NCBI GenBank assembly: GCA_034769895.1
Contig: CM068374.1
Location: forward strand, 355,184,302-355,248,301
Source of the DNA: Magicicada septendecula
Lineage: Eukaryota > Arthropoda > Insecta > Hemiptera > Cicadidae
Direction of reading: 5' to 3'
DNA: 64,000 bases
Position numbers and translations under genes: made by a program. The notes beneath the pieces were generated by a model, which saw only the letters and a list, made by a program, of their open reading frames with translations, made no database searches and was not told the DNA's origin. Positions 45,601 through 55,652 of this stretch are shown here, piece after piece (positions within the stretch are counted from its first letter, which is position 1; each line of letters begins with the position of its first letter).

Positions 45601-47069
45601 ATTGTAAAAGGTACTTAACTATTGTCACCTACAAACTACAATGTCCGTGTAGTCTACAATGTCAATAATATGGCACTAGGAATATTATGACTGTAACATG
45701 TGAAAAGAAATGTGCTTAACAAATTATTTAGTGCTTTTGCTTACATTCTCCTACATGAAATGCCTTGGTTGGTATCAAAACACATTTATGATTCCAATCT
45801 GATACTTAGTCTGTGTTATTTCAATAATACATTCATATAATCCATTTTTATAACAGTCTGGTAAACATTTTAGTTGTTTCACGGTTCACTAGCAGTATTC
45901 TTTTCTAACTGACTATGTATGTTATGACAGACCATGCAATGTAGATGGTTATACTTTGGAGCGACTGACACAGTTATTCTGTAGCTGCGTTAAATACAGC
46001 AGCAGCCTTAATGGTTGTAGTTAATGAATAAAACAAGAAGCCAATTCTGGGTCCCAACAGCGCCCAGGATGAATTAAAACCATAACAATTTATTGCACAC
46101 AACTTGTAAGCACTATTTTATGAAATGCAAATTAATTATTTTACTATCCAATTCTTTCAATTATTGCTAATTTTTTAAGACACAACATTTGACTTAATTA
46201 GGCCAAGTACTAAAACATTTATGTTTAAAGGTTTTGTTTTTGAAAATAAAAATGGATGTTTTAACAGGCAGAGCGGCCTTTACAACTTAAAAAAATTCAC
46301 ATGAATTAACAAATAATTAGTAGTGCGGAGATTTGAAAATAATAACAAGACTGCAATAGCTGACTGTGTTGCCAAAAATTAAAACCTCTGTTGCTGTTAT
46401 CTCCTACATGTAATATTAGAAATATATTCTTCTACAATCTCCTACAATGTATTCTTATCTCCTATAATTCTGAATAGAAATGTATTCTTCTAAATGTATG
46501 ACACATACAATTAACTAAACACTTTTTTACCAAAAAAACTGAACAAGAAGTATGCACGTATATAAAATTCAACTAGCAATGTATTAGTGTATGTGTTCTT
46601 AGATTAAAAACTGTTATAGCCTGTACCAGTCCTGAAAATGGAATCGGGGAGACAAAATCTGGTTAATATTTGAATCTGTGAGTTTCAATTAGATAACTTG
46701 TGTGCTTATATGTTCAAGATGTTCCATTATCGAACAACAAATCATAACAAGTTGTGCTATCAAGGAAAAATGTCAGGTATTCCAAAGTATCGAGAATTAT
46801 GTAAATCAGATCGCACACAATTATGCATTAGTATAATTACATAAAACAACCTCTAAAAATAAAACACTTGAATGTTTCAATGGGCTTTCATAAAAACTAC
46901 TGGTTTTACAATATTTAATATGTTGTTTACCTACACTAATGTCTTACTCGCTTTGATTTCAATCAAGGGCCAAGAATAATATCTGCTGCAAATTATACTC
47001 ATTAAGATAACAAAATATTGACAAACACATAACATATATACTGTATAACTAAATCGAATGTTACAGAGA
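42602..47069. other. No gene supported
   Basis: 4.5 kb of AT-rich DNA. Open frames such as 43,174-43,362 plus (EFERLLHATKKKKWFF) and 44,013-44,285 minus have no recognisable domain. There is no convincing exon pair with splice sites. The sequence is compatible with intergenic DNA or a long intron or 3' UTR of an unseen gene. Confidence 0.55.
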
Positions 47070-47074
47070 CTGAC

Positions 47075-47215
47075 CACTGGAATGGTCAGATGGTTAAAGC
47101 ATGAGGCTCCATTTGTAAATTCAAGCATCATAATAGTAAAACAAATCTGGATGAAAGACAACACAGCCACTGGTGACTGAGGACCTCCACACTCATATGG
47201 ATGCACAAGAAGTAA
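47075..47215 (+). repeat. Possible tRNA-derived SINE remnant
   Basis: ATGGTCAGATGGTTAAAGC resembles a tRNA A box, and AAATTCAAGCATC about 28 bases later resembles a degenerate B box, with a variable body after it. The B box is poor, so this is tentative. Confidence 0.4.
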
Positions 47216-47769
47216 AGATTCAATTCAATTTGATGAACCGATGTAAATTAATGTAACTATTTCTTGCGCTATAATGCAGAGGCTGGGATAAATATGCATT
47301 CAAATACAGACAATATAAAACTATAATTCAAATTGTAGTGAAAATACAATGCTGTAGACAGCACATACAATATTATAAACGGACTGTCTTATACACTGGC
47401 GTGGTATACCTTGAATTCCAGAGTTTGACTGACAACCACAGATCCGAAAATGTATGTATATTTATTCTCCTCTGCTTTCCACTGTGTGAAACAATAATAA
47501 TGTAAAAGTACTGCTGGATTTTAGAATACCCTGCTAAAGTGTAAACAACAAAAACAAATAAAAGATCCAACAAAGTTACCAGATTTACAGAAAATAATAT
47601 AAAAATTGTATAAGACTTATAAACAATAAAGAAAAAAATAGAATTGGCACCCGTAACGAAGAGAAAATATACGATTATGTATGTATCATAAACAAATATT
47701 ATTATCAGTAACAAAAAAATATTATATTGTTACATTACAGAACAATTTACGTGTTTGTAGACGCATTTG

Positions 47770-48224
47770 CGAGAGTCTTCTCGATGCTGCCAGCCGTGCG
47801 GACTGTGTCAAGGCCGCAGTTAATAACGTAGTTCATACGGACGCTATGACACAATTAGGAATCGTTTAGATTTTCGGCAGCTACAAATACAATTACTCAG
47901 GGACGCTCAAGTCAGTATTAGTGCGATATATTGACAGCGCGGTTCGAGAGTTATTGTCGGGCAAAATTACTGTGCGCGTTCAAGTGGTTATTAGTTAAGT
48001 GTTGTGTTTTATAATCGGACGGTAATTGTAATAAAATTGTGTTTAATTTTAGTGGATATTTTATTGCGTGTGAACAATTTTTATTTGATTTGTTGTAGAG
48101 ACTGTGTTGTTAATTACGAACTGTTAACTGTGGAAATTAAAGCTGGTAATTAGTGACTTAATTGGTGTCTTGTACTTATTTTGTTTCCACTGTACCTACG
48201 GCGGTCGAGTAGATAGTTGTAACA
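47770..48224 (+). repeat. LTR-like repeat, copy 1
   Basis: Homologous to 61,450-61,864 with many substitutions. Shared blocks include ATTTTCGG...ACAAATACAA, a CTCAG/TCAGT initiator-like zone, GCGTGTGAACAATTTTTATT and GACTTAAT...TGTCTTGTA, and both end in AACA. A TATA-like word with a TCAGT start-like motif suggests an LTR or another retroelement promoter region. Its ends are not sharply defined and no target duplication is seen. Confidence 0.5.
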
Positions 48225-49110
48225 ATATTCAATAACAAATATTATACGCATTAGTATGAAGTAAAAAAAACCTATATACCGAATGTTCTATAACCTACAA
48301 CTCCAGAAAATGTTTGCAAACAATAAAACATACAAATGCCCTATCTCTACACACCAGATGTGCGTTTATAAGCACAATAAGCTGTTCACTACATTCAACA
48401 ACATGGACACTATAAGTTATACATATTATTTATAAATTACAGGTACACAGATTTTGTTTGTACTTGAGACAGACACAAGTGCCTCGTTGCACACTTTGTT
48501 GCTCATAAGCTGCAGTAAGGGAATATGATCCTGCACCGCACAGGGATGACCAACCACTCATCAGAAATGTGAATGAAAAGGAAGAACAGGCTACACACCA
48601 ACAATACAGTGAATACAGACATTGTCTTGACGAACACGGAAGTAGTAAAAGACACACGTGTCTTTCACACGCTGGAAAATGGTAAACAAAAATAACACCT
48701 GTACAGTTCAATAGAAACAAATATATGGTTTAACGTCTTAAATAAATGAAGGAATGGTAACATTATTTTCAACAATTTGAGATGATTGTCAATATGACAA
48801 TAAAATAAAATACTCACTTATTCAGTTTGGAAATAACATTTGGATTAACAAAAATTGTACACATAAATTTCAATGCCATTGTGAGAAGTGGGAAACAGAA
48901 AATAAACATTTAATACTAACTATATAGTCTGCTTAAGTTGAAACAAATTCAATGACTTATGTGATATTCAAACTAGACTGAACACGCATCCACACATCAA
49001 AGAAATAAATAAATCCACAAAAATTAATATCCAAATGAGGAGTTGCCAGTACTCCATTGATTCCCATTGTTCACACTATGCTAAAGATGCTGACATCTGA
49101 TGGAATGTTT
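48225..49110. other. No gene seen
   Basis: AT-rich. An open frame on the minus strand (48,430-48,720) has no motif and no flanking splice signals that I trust. Confidence 0.5.
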
Positions 49111-49185
49111 CTATAATTTTGCAAGTTTTTGAGCATACCGGTTGTAGGTTATATGATCCAACTGTAGTAGACGGGCACGTTTATC
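49111..49185 (-). CDS. Candidate terminal exon, unknown gene
   Basis: On the minus strand a strong 3' splice site (a long T/C tract ending TTCTTCTGCAG) is followed by 24 codons beginning DKRARLLQLDHITYNRY and a TAG at 49,111-49,113. The composition is more protein-like than its surroundings. It lies 1.7 kb downstream of UMPS on the same strand. A GTAGGT donor exists at the end of the last UMPS exon, but splicing there would give an immediate stop (phase 1 into GATAA), so it does not extend UMPS. I cannot name the gene, and chance is a real possibility. Confidence 0.25.
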   Translation of the reverse strand, partial: DKRARLLQLDHITYNRYAQKLAKL

Positions 49186-50014
49186 CTGCAGAAGAAAGAA
49201 AAAAATAAAACTTTCACTTGAAAATGTCTCTAAGTTGCTACAAATATCTGGCAATCTAAATACACTCACACATATCAAACGGTCTTTAAAGATAACTATG
49301 ATACTTGTTCCACAACAACCATACACATTCTTTTAACATTTTTGTTACATTTAAATAATAATATCTACATACACAAAGTACAGTGATGGATCTATGATCA
49401 TCACTATACATGATCTGTGATATCATTAATCATGCAATTGGTAACACTTAAATCTTAACTTGGTGAAAAACAAATTTTTATACTTATGATTACACGCTAC
49501 TACAAAATTAACAACTTTATTCTAGATAAGCATTCTAGTGTGAATGTTGAAAGGACCCTAGGAATTAAAAAAAAAACTGTTGTCAAATGTTTATGATGAT
49601 TTTAAAATTATTTGATCCAAGCAACTTTTGATTCTTGATCCTACTTTTAGGGTATGTTACTAGCACGACTTTAGTAGAAAATGAAATTTGTTTTTCAATT
49701 TTTCTAATCTACCACCTTCTTGAAAGATACGAAAATAATGAAAGCTGCACATGAATTGAAACTGAAAGGCAGCTATGGAAATAAAGGAAAGTCAGACAGT
49801 GGAGTTTGACACTGGGAGATGAATGGAACGATGTTCTTTGTTGTCGGTCTTGGTAAGTAGTATTTTAGATGCAGAAGATGGAATTTGCACTGGACCCTGA
49901 AAATTCACTGATGATTCTGTGATTTTAGTATATGAGACATCAACTATATTTAGAACATTCAGAAGATGTGATGGAAGGGTATGGAATGAAAATGAAGGTA
50001 AAATTAAAGTAATG
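49186..50014. other. No gene seen
   Basis: AT-rich single-copy-looking DNA with no supported gene. It begins with the polypyrimidine tract (minus strand) of the candidate exon to the left. Confidence 0.5.
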
Positions 50015-50172
50015 ATATAGTTCTACAGATAATTTTTATTTTCCTAACAATTGTTTCACAAGTTACGGCAGCTTCAGAGGTTAGATTTGAACTGACCTCA
50101 AATCTAACTTCTGAAGCTACCATAATTGGTGAAACAATTGTCAGGACAATTAAAATTATCTGTAGAACTATA
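50015..50172. repeat. Foldback element FB3
   Basis: Arms 50,015-50,090 and 50,098-50,172 are inverted copies (TATAGTTCTACAGATAAT against ATTATCTGTAGAACTATA; GTTAGATTTGA against TCAAATCTAAC) with only about 7 bp between them, a hairpin of roughly 75 pairs with a few mismatches. No coding capacity. Confidence 0.88.
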
Positions 50173-50916
50173 ACAAGTGTTTATTCATCAATCAAGTATT
50201 AATAAAATGTTCTACCAAGTGCTGAGCGACCATTTGATTAGTGTAAAAGTAATAGGGATAGAGACATCAAAGAAGAGATTAGAACAAGTATTTAGGAAAC
50301 GTATTGACTGAGAAGTGGACCAATGAATTCTTATTAGCAGTCGAATGAGCTTGTAGAAGGAAGCATAAGAGAAAATAATTTTTTGTACCAGAATGAACTT
50401 GGACCTGAGAAAGAGGGACTGGTTTTACTTTATTGGTTCAGAAGCATTGGCAAATGGAAATAGGGATAGAGATAGGACTGAGGCATTGGAAATACAGAAA
50501 TGGAGACAGATGGAAAGTATAAAACAACCAATGGAAGAGGTATTAAAAAGAATGAAGAAGGGTAGCATTGTTCTGTGGGAAACCTGATTGGGCATGTCCA
50601 GACGACAAATGGATTATTTATCAATGGTTTCTGAGGTAACAGAGGAAGGAGAGATGGGAGGAAAGAAAAGGCCGAATGACAAACTGTTGGGTGTCAAACT
50701 ACAAGAAATTCTGGAATCCATATGAACAGATGGTAGTTGTGTCTGAGACCTGTTAGGTGGAAGAATACCATATGATAATGATGCTCCACGATTGACATTT
50801 TTTTCTTAAAATTATTTATATTTAATTGTTAAAATTAGAATTATATTTAACACTACATCATGTAAACTTAATTTACTCATTAATTGATTGTTTGTCATTA
50901 ATTGTTAATTGATAAG
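50173..50916. other. UMPS 3' flank, probable 3' UTR
   Basis: On the minus strand this follows the UMPS stop. An AATAAA hexamer lies at 50,429-50,434 (minus), about 480 bp past the stop, and could be the polyadenylation signal. The plus-strand open frame at 50,393-50,587 is not supported by any motif. Confidence 0.45.
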
Positions 50917-51224
50917 TTAACAATCAGACCTACCCTGAGAAATTCGCTCTGTATAGGCTTGCCATAATTTTTGCTGGTACATTTTAGCAGCCTCTGCTGG
51001 ATTTTCTGCTCGTATAATCCCACGACCAACGACCGCAATATCTGCACCCTTAGTTTTAACAACAGTCTCGGGTGTATTGTACTGCTGTCCCAACGTATCA
51101 GATGCTTCAGTAATGCATACTCCAGGAGTCAACTGTATCATTCCAGGCACCGTGAACAGATCCGGCGACTGGCAGACGACACCAGTAACAACACTAGGAT
51201 ATGCACACGCCTGCCTTATGACAG
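50917..51224 (-). CDS. UMPS: UMP synthase, last coding exon (OMP decarboxylase C-terminus)
   Basis: UMPS is the bifunctional orotate phosphoribosyltransferase/OMP decarboxylase that completes cytosolic pyrimidine synthesis. On the minus strand a good acceptor (TTTTTGTTGGTGTTCCAG) precedes 102 codons that read VIRQACAYPSVVTG, VVCQSPDLF, PGMIQLTPGV, LGQQYNTPETVV, GADIAVVGRGII and AAKMYQQKLWQAY, ending at TAA 50,917-50,919. LGQQYNTP and the phosphate-binding VGRGI are hallmarks of the decarboxylase barrel. The exon joins the one at 61,886 in phase 1. An alternative donor (CAGG|GTAGGT) near the 3' end would shorten the C-terminus by only a few residues. No lesion is visible. Confidence 0.92.
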
Positions 51225-52807
51225 CTGGAACACCAACAAAAATCCAGAAACATATACTTGAACATTCTCAAAGTTTTTTTTTGTTAGTCTCCCATTTTCA
51301 AATTTCAAGCTTGAATATCACTGAACTTTTATTAAAAATTATACTTTTCAATTTATAACCTCATATAAGATACACAAATAGATAAGAGGTTATCTAAGTA
51401 TATTATTTGTTTAAAAAAAAAAACTGAAAACATTTCTGTAATAATTCAAAATTCTTTACGCACACAAAATAGCATTACGAGAACTGATCCCAAAAAAAAA
51501 AAGTAATTCAAGTGTTTTATAAATTATTATTATGTTTTATGTTACTCTCACAGTAAAAGGCATAAACAACATTTAATTTCTCCCACTAGCACATTCCACT
51601 TTTCCCTGCTCTGGACGCTTCCTACAATATGACCCTGATTATTTTCTAACATTTACATTCAACCTTCATTTTCATCATGCCACCAATAACTGCAGATTCG
51701 AAATCAGCATATTGAAATCTATGCTGTTGAAGTCTGACTGCTCTGATTTCTGGGCCTCCTTTGATTCTGTTTAACAAATGAACAGTTCGCGATATGTTTT
51801 ATGTTATTCTCACATAAAACACATTTACGCCGCTCTCTTTTCAATGCTTTCAAATGCTTTGGGTCTTACACCACATTACACCACGTCTTACACTACAATT
51901 ACACCACAGAACGAATGCAAAAGTTTTATTTGACATTTTAGTTCGTGTTTCTGCCATCAGATTGCAGCACTGAGTGAAGAAAATAGTTTTTAGGAAATAA
52001 TTTGTACAGTTGGCAAGCGCATGACCTTGTTTGCACTTTGCATGTTCAAGGTGGAAGTTGCAGCTTTTGTTTATATGAAGTTTGCGGGTTTTCTGAGGTC
52101 GTTATTTCGTGTTTACTTTGTGTATTATTGATAGTAGTGAGTGTGTTTGTTTTAATTACTATATTATTAGTTACAAAATCGATAAACAATATTTGACAGA
52201 ATTTTTTTTTTTGGTTAAAATTCCACGAAATGTTGCATTTTTAAACAGCTTCAGTTGCAGTATATAAAATCAATAATAAAAATATTTCGAGTATTTTCAT
52301 AAAAGGAAAGTCTGGGAAAAAGTGTGGTATAATTATTTTTTTAGTATTAAATTGTATTGAGTGTTTAAACAACAGTGCTTAAAAAAAAAACTGCCGGTCA
52401 TAGGGGATGGTCTATGTACAAACGCCATAGTACTCAAAGTGCTAATTTTGGCACATTAAACCTACTGTTACATACTGCATGCCACCTATGATTGTAGCGG
52501 CAATCTGTCAGCTTTTTCATTTCTCGGTTTTTTTATAACAAAATTACTTATAAGTAGTTTCAAAGAGTTCACTGTCTGTACATACACACACACTCTTGTC
52601 ATTTAGAAATGTTTCAGTTTGTCCTTTCTGATACAATATTTTAAGTGACTTTATCATTATTTAATTTCTATTTTACATTTGGGCTCTCTGTCAAGTTATT
52701 CTGGTAAAACAATTCACTTAGATATATACTTACAGTAAAACCTTGTTCAATGAAATGACCAGTTGTTTTACAAAAGTATATTAGTTATACTGACATAAAA
52801 AGAAAAG

Positions 52808-52833
52808 ATTTTACTGTCGAACAACTGTCACGC
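52808..52833. repeat. Foldback element FB4, outer part of left arm
   Basis: ATTTTACTGTCGAACAACTG and the following bases up to ACGC are the inverted counterpart of CAGTTGTTTTACAGTCAAAT at about 61,010-61,029. The arm continues at 60,672 beyond L3, showing that L3 landed inside it. Confidence 0.7.
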
Positions 52834-54074
52834 TGTAACGGACCAAATTTGGGTATTTTTATTTATTTGCATTTTTTCGGGGTTTCATAAAAATATATTG
52901 TAAATTTTATTTCTCAACGGTGACCAGAACATGTGATGAATGGAACAGTTTAGAACAAAGGCAAGACGTAATAGCATTGTGCAATCAGTTGAGGTATGCA
53001 GCAAGCCTCATTTCCAAGAACTTGTTTGAATGTGACAGCGTGCACGCACGTGTCAAATGAGCATGTGCGCGGGCGGGGACGCGAAGCAGATCAACCGACG
53101 CTATCGAAAATGGCGCAGAGACGAAGTTTTATGAGCCCTACAATCCGTGCTGAAGGAAATGTGGCTAAGTCACCGCCCATCTCGTGACATCAAGCCAGAA
53201 GCGCCTAAATATCGTCGGCGCACACTACGGAAAAAAGCCACTATGTATCATGCTCATAGCCAATAAACTGCAACAACCCAACTATAAGCGTCGACGAAAT
53301 TCGTTCGGCAGGGCGTCAATATCCGCCCGCCCTAAGATAGACGCTAGGCAGTCCACGAGCAACCGACTTCAGATACAGACGCCGACATTTTTGTTCGGAT
53401 CCGGTCGGTGGAGTTTATAAAATGTAACTAAGTCAACAATATAGTTAATACCGACCGGGACCCGGGGAATTAACTAACTTAACAAGTGTACAACTGGTGA
53501 CTTGGGCGGGAGTGACAACGATTAAATAACAGACAATCGAAATCGGGTGCACAAACCACGTGTTATTCGGAATCACGGCAGTGGACAGTGTAATAATAAA
53601 TTTAAAGAAAAAATAATCAAACATAATTCAGAGGGGTAAAGTATAAAATGGTATGTGTGTGTGAGTGAGCAGAATGGGCTACCTTAACTAGTATTTAAAT
53701 ATGAGATATAAATGTATATTTTAAAAGCTCGCTTTTCAGTGTCTCTGTATTAAAATCATTAAGTTTACTTTGAAATATGTGTTAGCCTAAGTTATTTCGT
53801 CATTACCACTTTCTCATTTCTGTGCTGCAAGATTCGTCTAAATGTTCCGGGGATCTTTCTGAATTATATTGGGGTGGTCAGATAGCGAAATTGTCCCTTT
53901 TTATTAAGGTGGAGTATAAAGGTTTTCAATATTTTAACCTATAAAAAATAATCGTGGCGACTCTGGTCTTCTGATAAAATTTTAATATACGGTAAGTAGT
54001 TGAACACGAGCACAGGTAAGTCCTGGCAGTATTTTATGTATTAATATATTTCGACGTAATTTTTTAGCTTTACA
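52834..54074 (+). repeat. L3 5' LTR
   Basis: TGTAACGG...GCTTTACA, 1,241 bp, clearly related to the L2 LTR (CGACCGGGACCCG-GGAATT, and a shared TTAG-CTAAGTTATTTCGTCATT block). Two splice-donor-like sites, CGGTAAGTA (about 53,991) and CAGGTAAGTC (about 54,013), sit near its 3' end. Confidence 0.93.
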
Positions 54075-54076
54075 TT

Positions 54077-54095
54077 TGGCTCTCGCTGCCAGGAT
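54077..54095 (+). other. L3 primer-binding site
   Basis: TGGCTCTCGCTGCCAGGAT lies two bases after the LTR. It shares TGCCAGGAT with the L2 site but differs in the part that would pair with the acceptor stem, so the primer tRNA is probably different. I do not assign it. Confidence 0.65.
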
Positions 54096-54315
54096 TTTCA
54101 TTTAATTTTATTTATACGAGATAGACCTATTTTAATGCACAGAAAATAGGATGTGGTAATGACGAATTTATAAAAAATTTTTTATCGTACATAATTAAGT
54201 ACGTGTGAGTAGGTTAGGTTTATGTTATTGTGATTTACAGTTGTGGTAGGTGTGTTGAGTGTAGAAAAATAGGGGTTTTTTTATATAAAAAGTGTTATAC
54301 AAACGAACTTTAAAC

Positions 54316-55652
54316 ATGTCAAAAATCCAAGGTAAGGATATTGATTTTGCGTGGGATGAGTGGGAGAGTGAATTTCGAGGTGTTGTGGGTGAGATGACAG
54401 ACGAGGAATGGGGTAATTTAGACGATAGGTTAACCCGAATGGAAGAACAAGAAGAAGGAATATTTGCAGAAATCAATAAACATAATGAGATGACCAATGA
54501 TAAAGGTAAGATAGTTGAAGTAATAGTGGTAGAGAATAAGACAGAAAATAGGCTAATGATAATGATAACGATAGTATAGGGGTGGTCGAAAAAGAGTATT
54601 CATGGGATGATGTGATGAATTTTTTAATAGCAATGGACAAAAAGTGGGATAAACGTTTTGACGAGTGGGACAAAAAATTGGATGAAGGAGAGGAAATGAT
54701 GAATAAACATTTTGACGAAAGGGACAAAATGTTGGATGAATGGTCGCGGGAACTAAAGACAGACCGATATAAAGAGAGTACAGAAGTTGAATTAAAACAG
54801 GTGAGTGACAGTGATAATGAATTAATAAATAACAGTGACCAAATAGTGGGAGAAGTAGTGTTGAATAGTGAAGATAATTATGATGGTTACAATTCTGAGG
54901 TAAGTGGTGATGTTACTATAATTAATTATAATGATGAAATAACATTAAACAAGAATAATGATGATGTAGCTGAAAATGGGGTATCAAAAAGTGATACAGT
55001 AGACAATAGTGAAAATGAGAGTAGAATGAGAGTTGAGGTTGATCATGGATTGCTAGTTAGTGCTTATGATTTAGAAAGGGAGTATAGTGGCAGTTTAAAT
55101 GTAGAAGGTGAACAGGGGGCAAAGTTTTATGGGGTTAAATGTGAAGCAGAGACTTCACAAGTGTTGATGGAGGACAAGAGTTCCTCAATAGTTTTTGTAG
55201 AAGGCGAGAGGTCTTCGGAAGGTCATATAAGTTTTTTGTGTTTATCTGGTAGGGCCAGATAGTATTTAAATAATTTTGTGGTATTGCCCTCTGCATGGAA
55301 TGAGAGAGAAGGTGTGAAATGGCATTATGATGAGAGAGATTTGTTGGTTGATGAAGAGACAGAAGTATATGATGTAAGGAGAGATTATGATGAGTGGAAA
55401 GTAAGGTTAGAAATACGTTTAAATAACAATAAGATAATTTATGATGACAAAATAATTGACCTGGTATTGAGAAAATTTACTAACGGAGACTGGACAAAAT
55501 TAATTGACAGCGACAAGTTGTATGAAATAATAAATTGTATGATGAAGAACTTAGAAATGATGATTTGCGAAAATAATAATAATAAACTCAAGGTAAAGAA
55601 AAATAATTTAGTCTACAAATATGTTAGATATCTATTTGATGATGGAGGCTAG
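54316..55652 (+). pseudogene. L3 Gag-like ORF with acidic-GG C-terminus, one frameshift and one stop
   Basis: ATG 54,316 (MSKIQGKDIDFAWDEWES) reads to a stop at 54,577-54,579. The frame shifts at about 54,545-54,560 and continues through charged coiled-coil repeats (DKKWDKRFDEWDKKLDEGEE, HFDERDKMLDEW). The conserved domain then follows (YDLEREYSGSLNVEGEQGAKF). A TAG at 55,260-55,262 interrupts it, but the same frame carries on with VLPSAWNEREGVKWHYDERD, VRRDYDEWKVRLEIRLNNN and VRYLFDDGG to the stop at 55,650-55,652. It is homologous to the intact L2 protein over its C-terminal part. The N-terminal FDEWDKK repeats are specific to L3. Confidence 0.75.
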
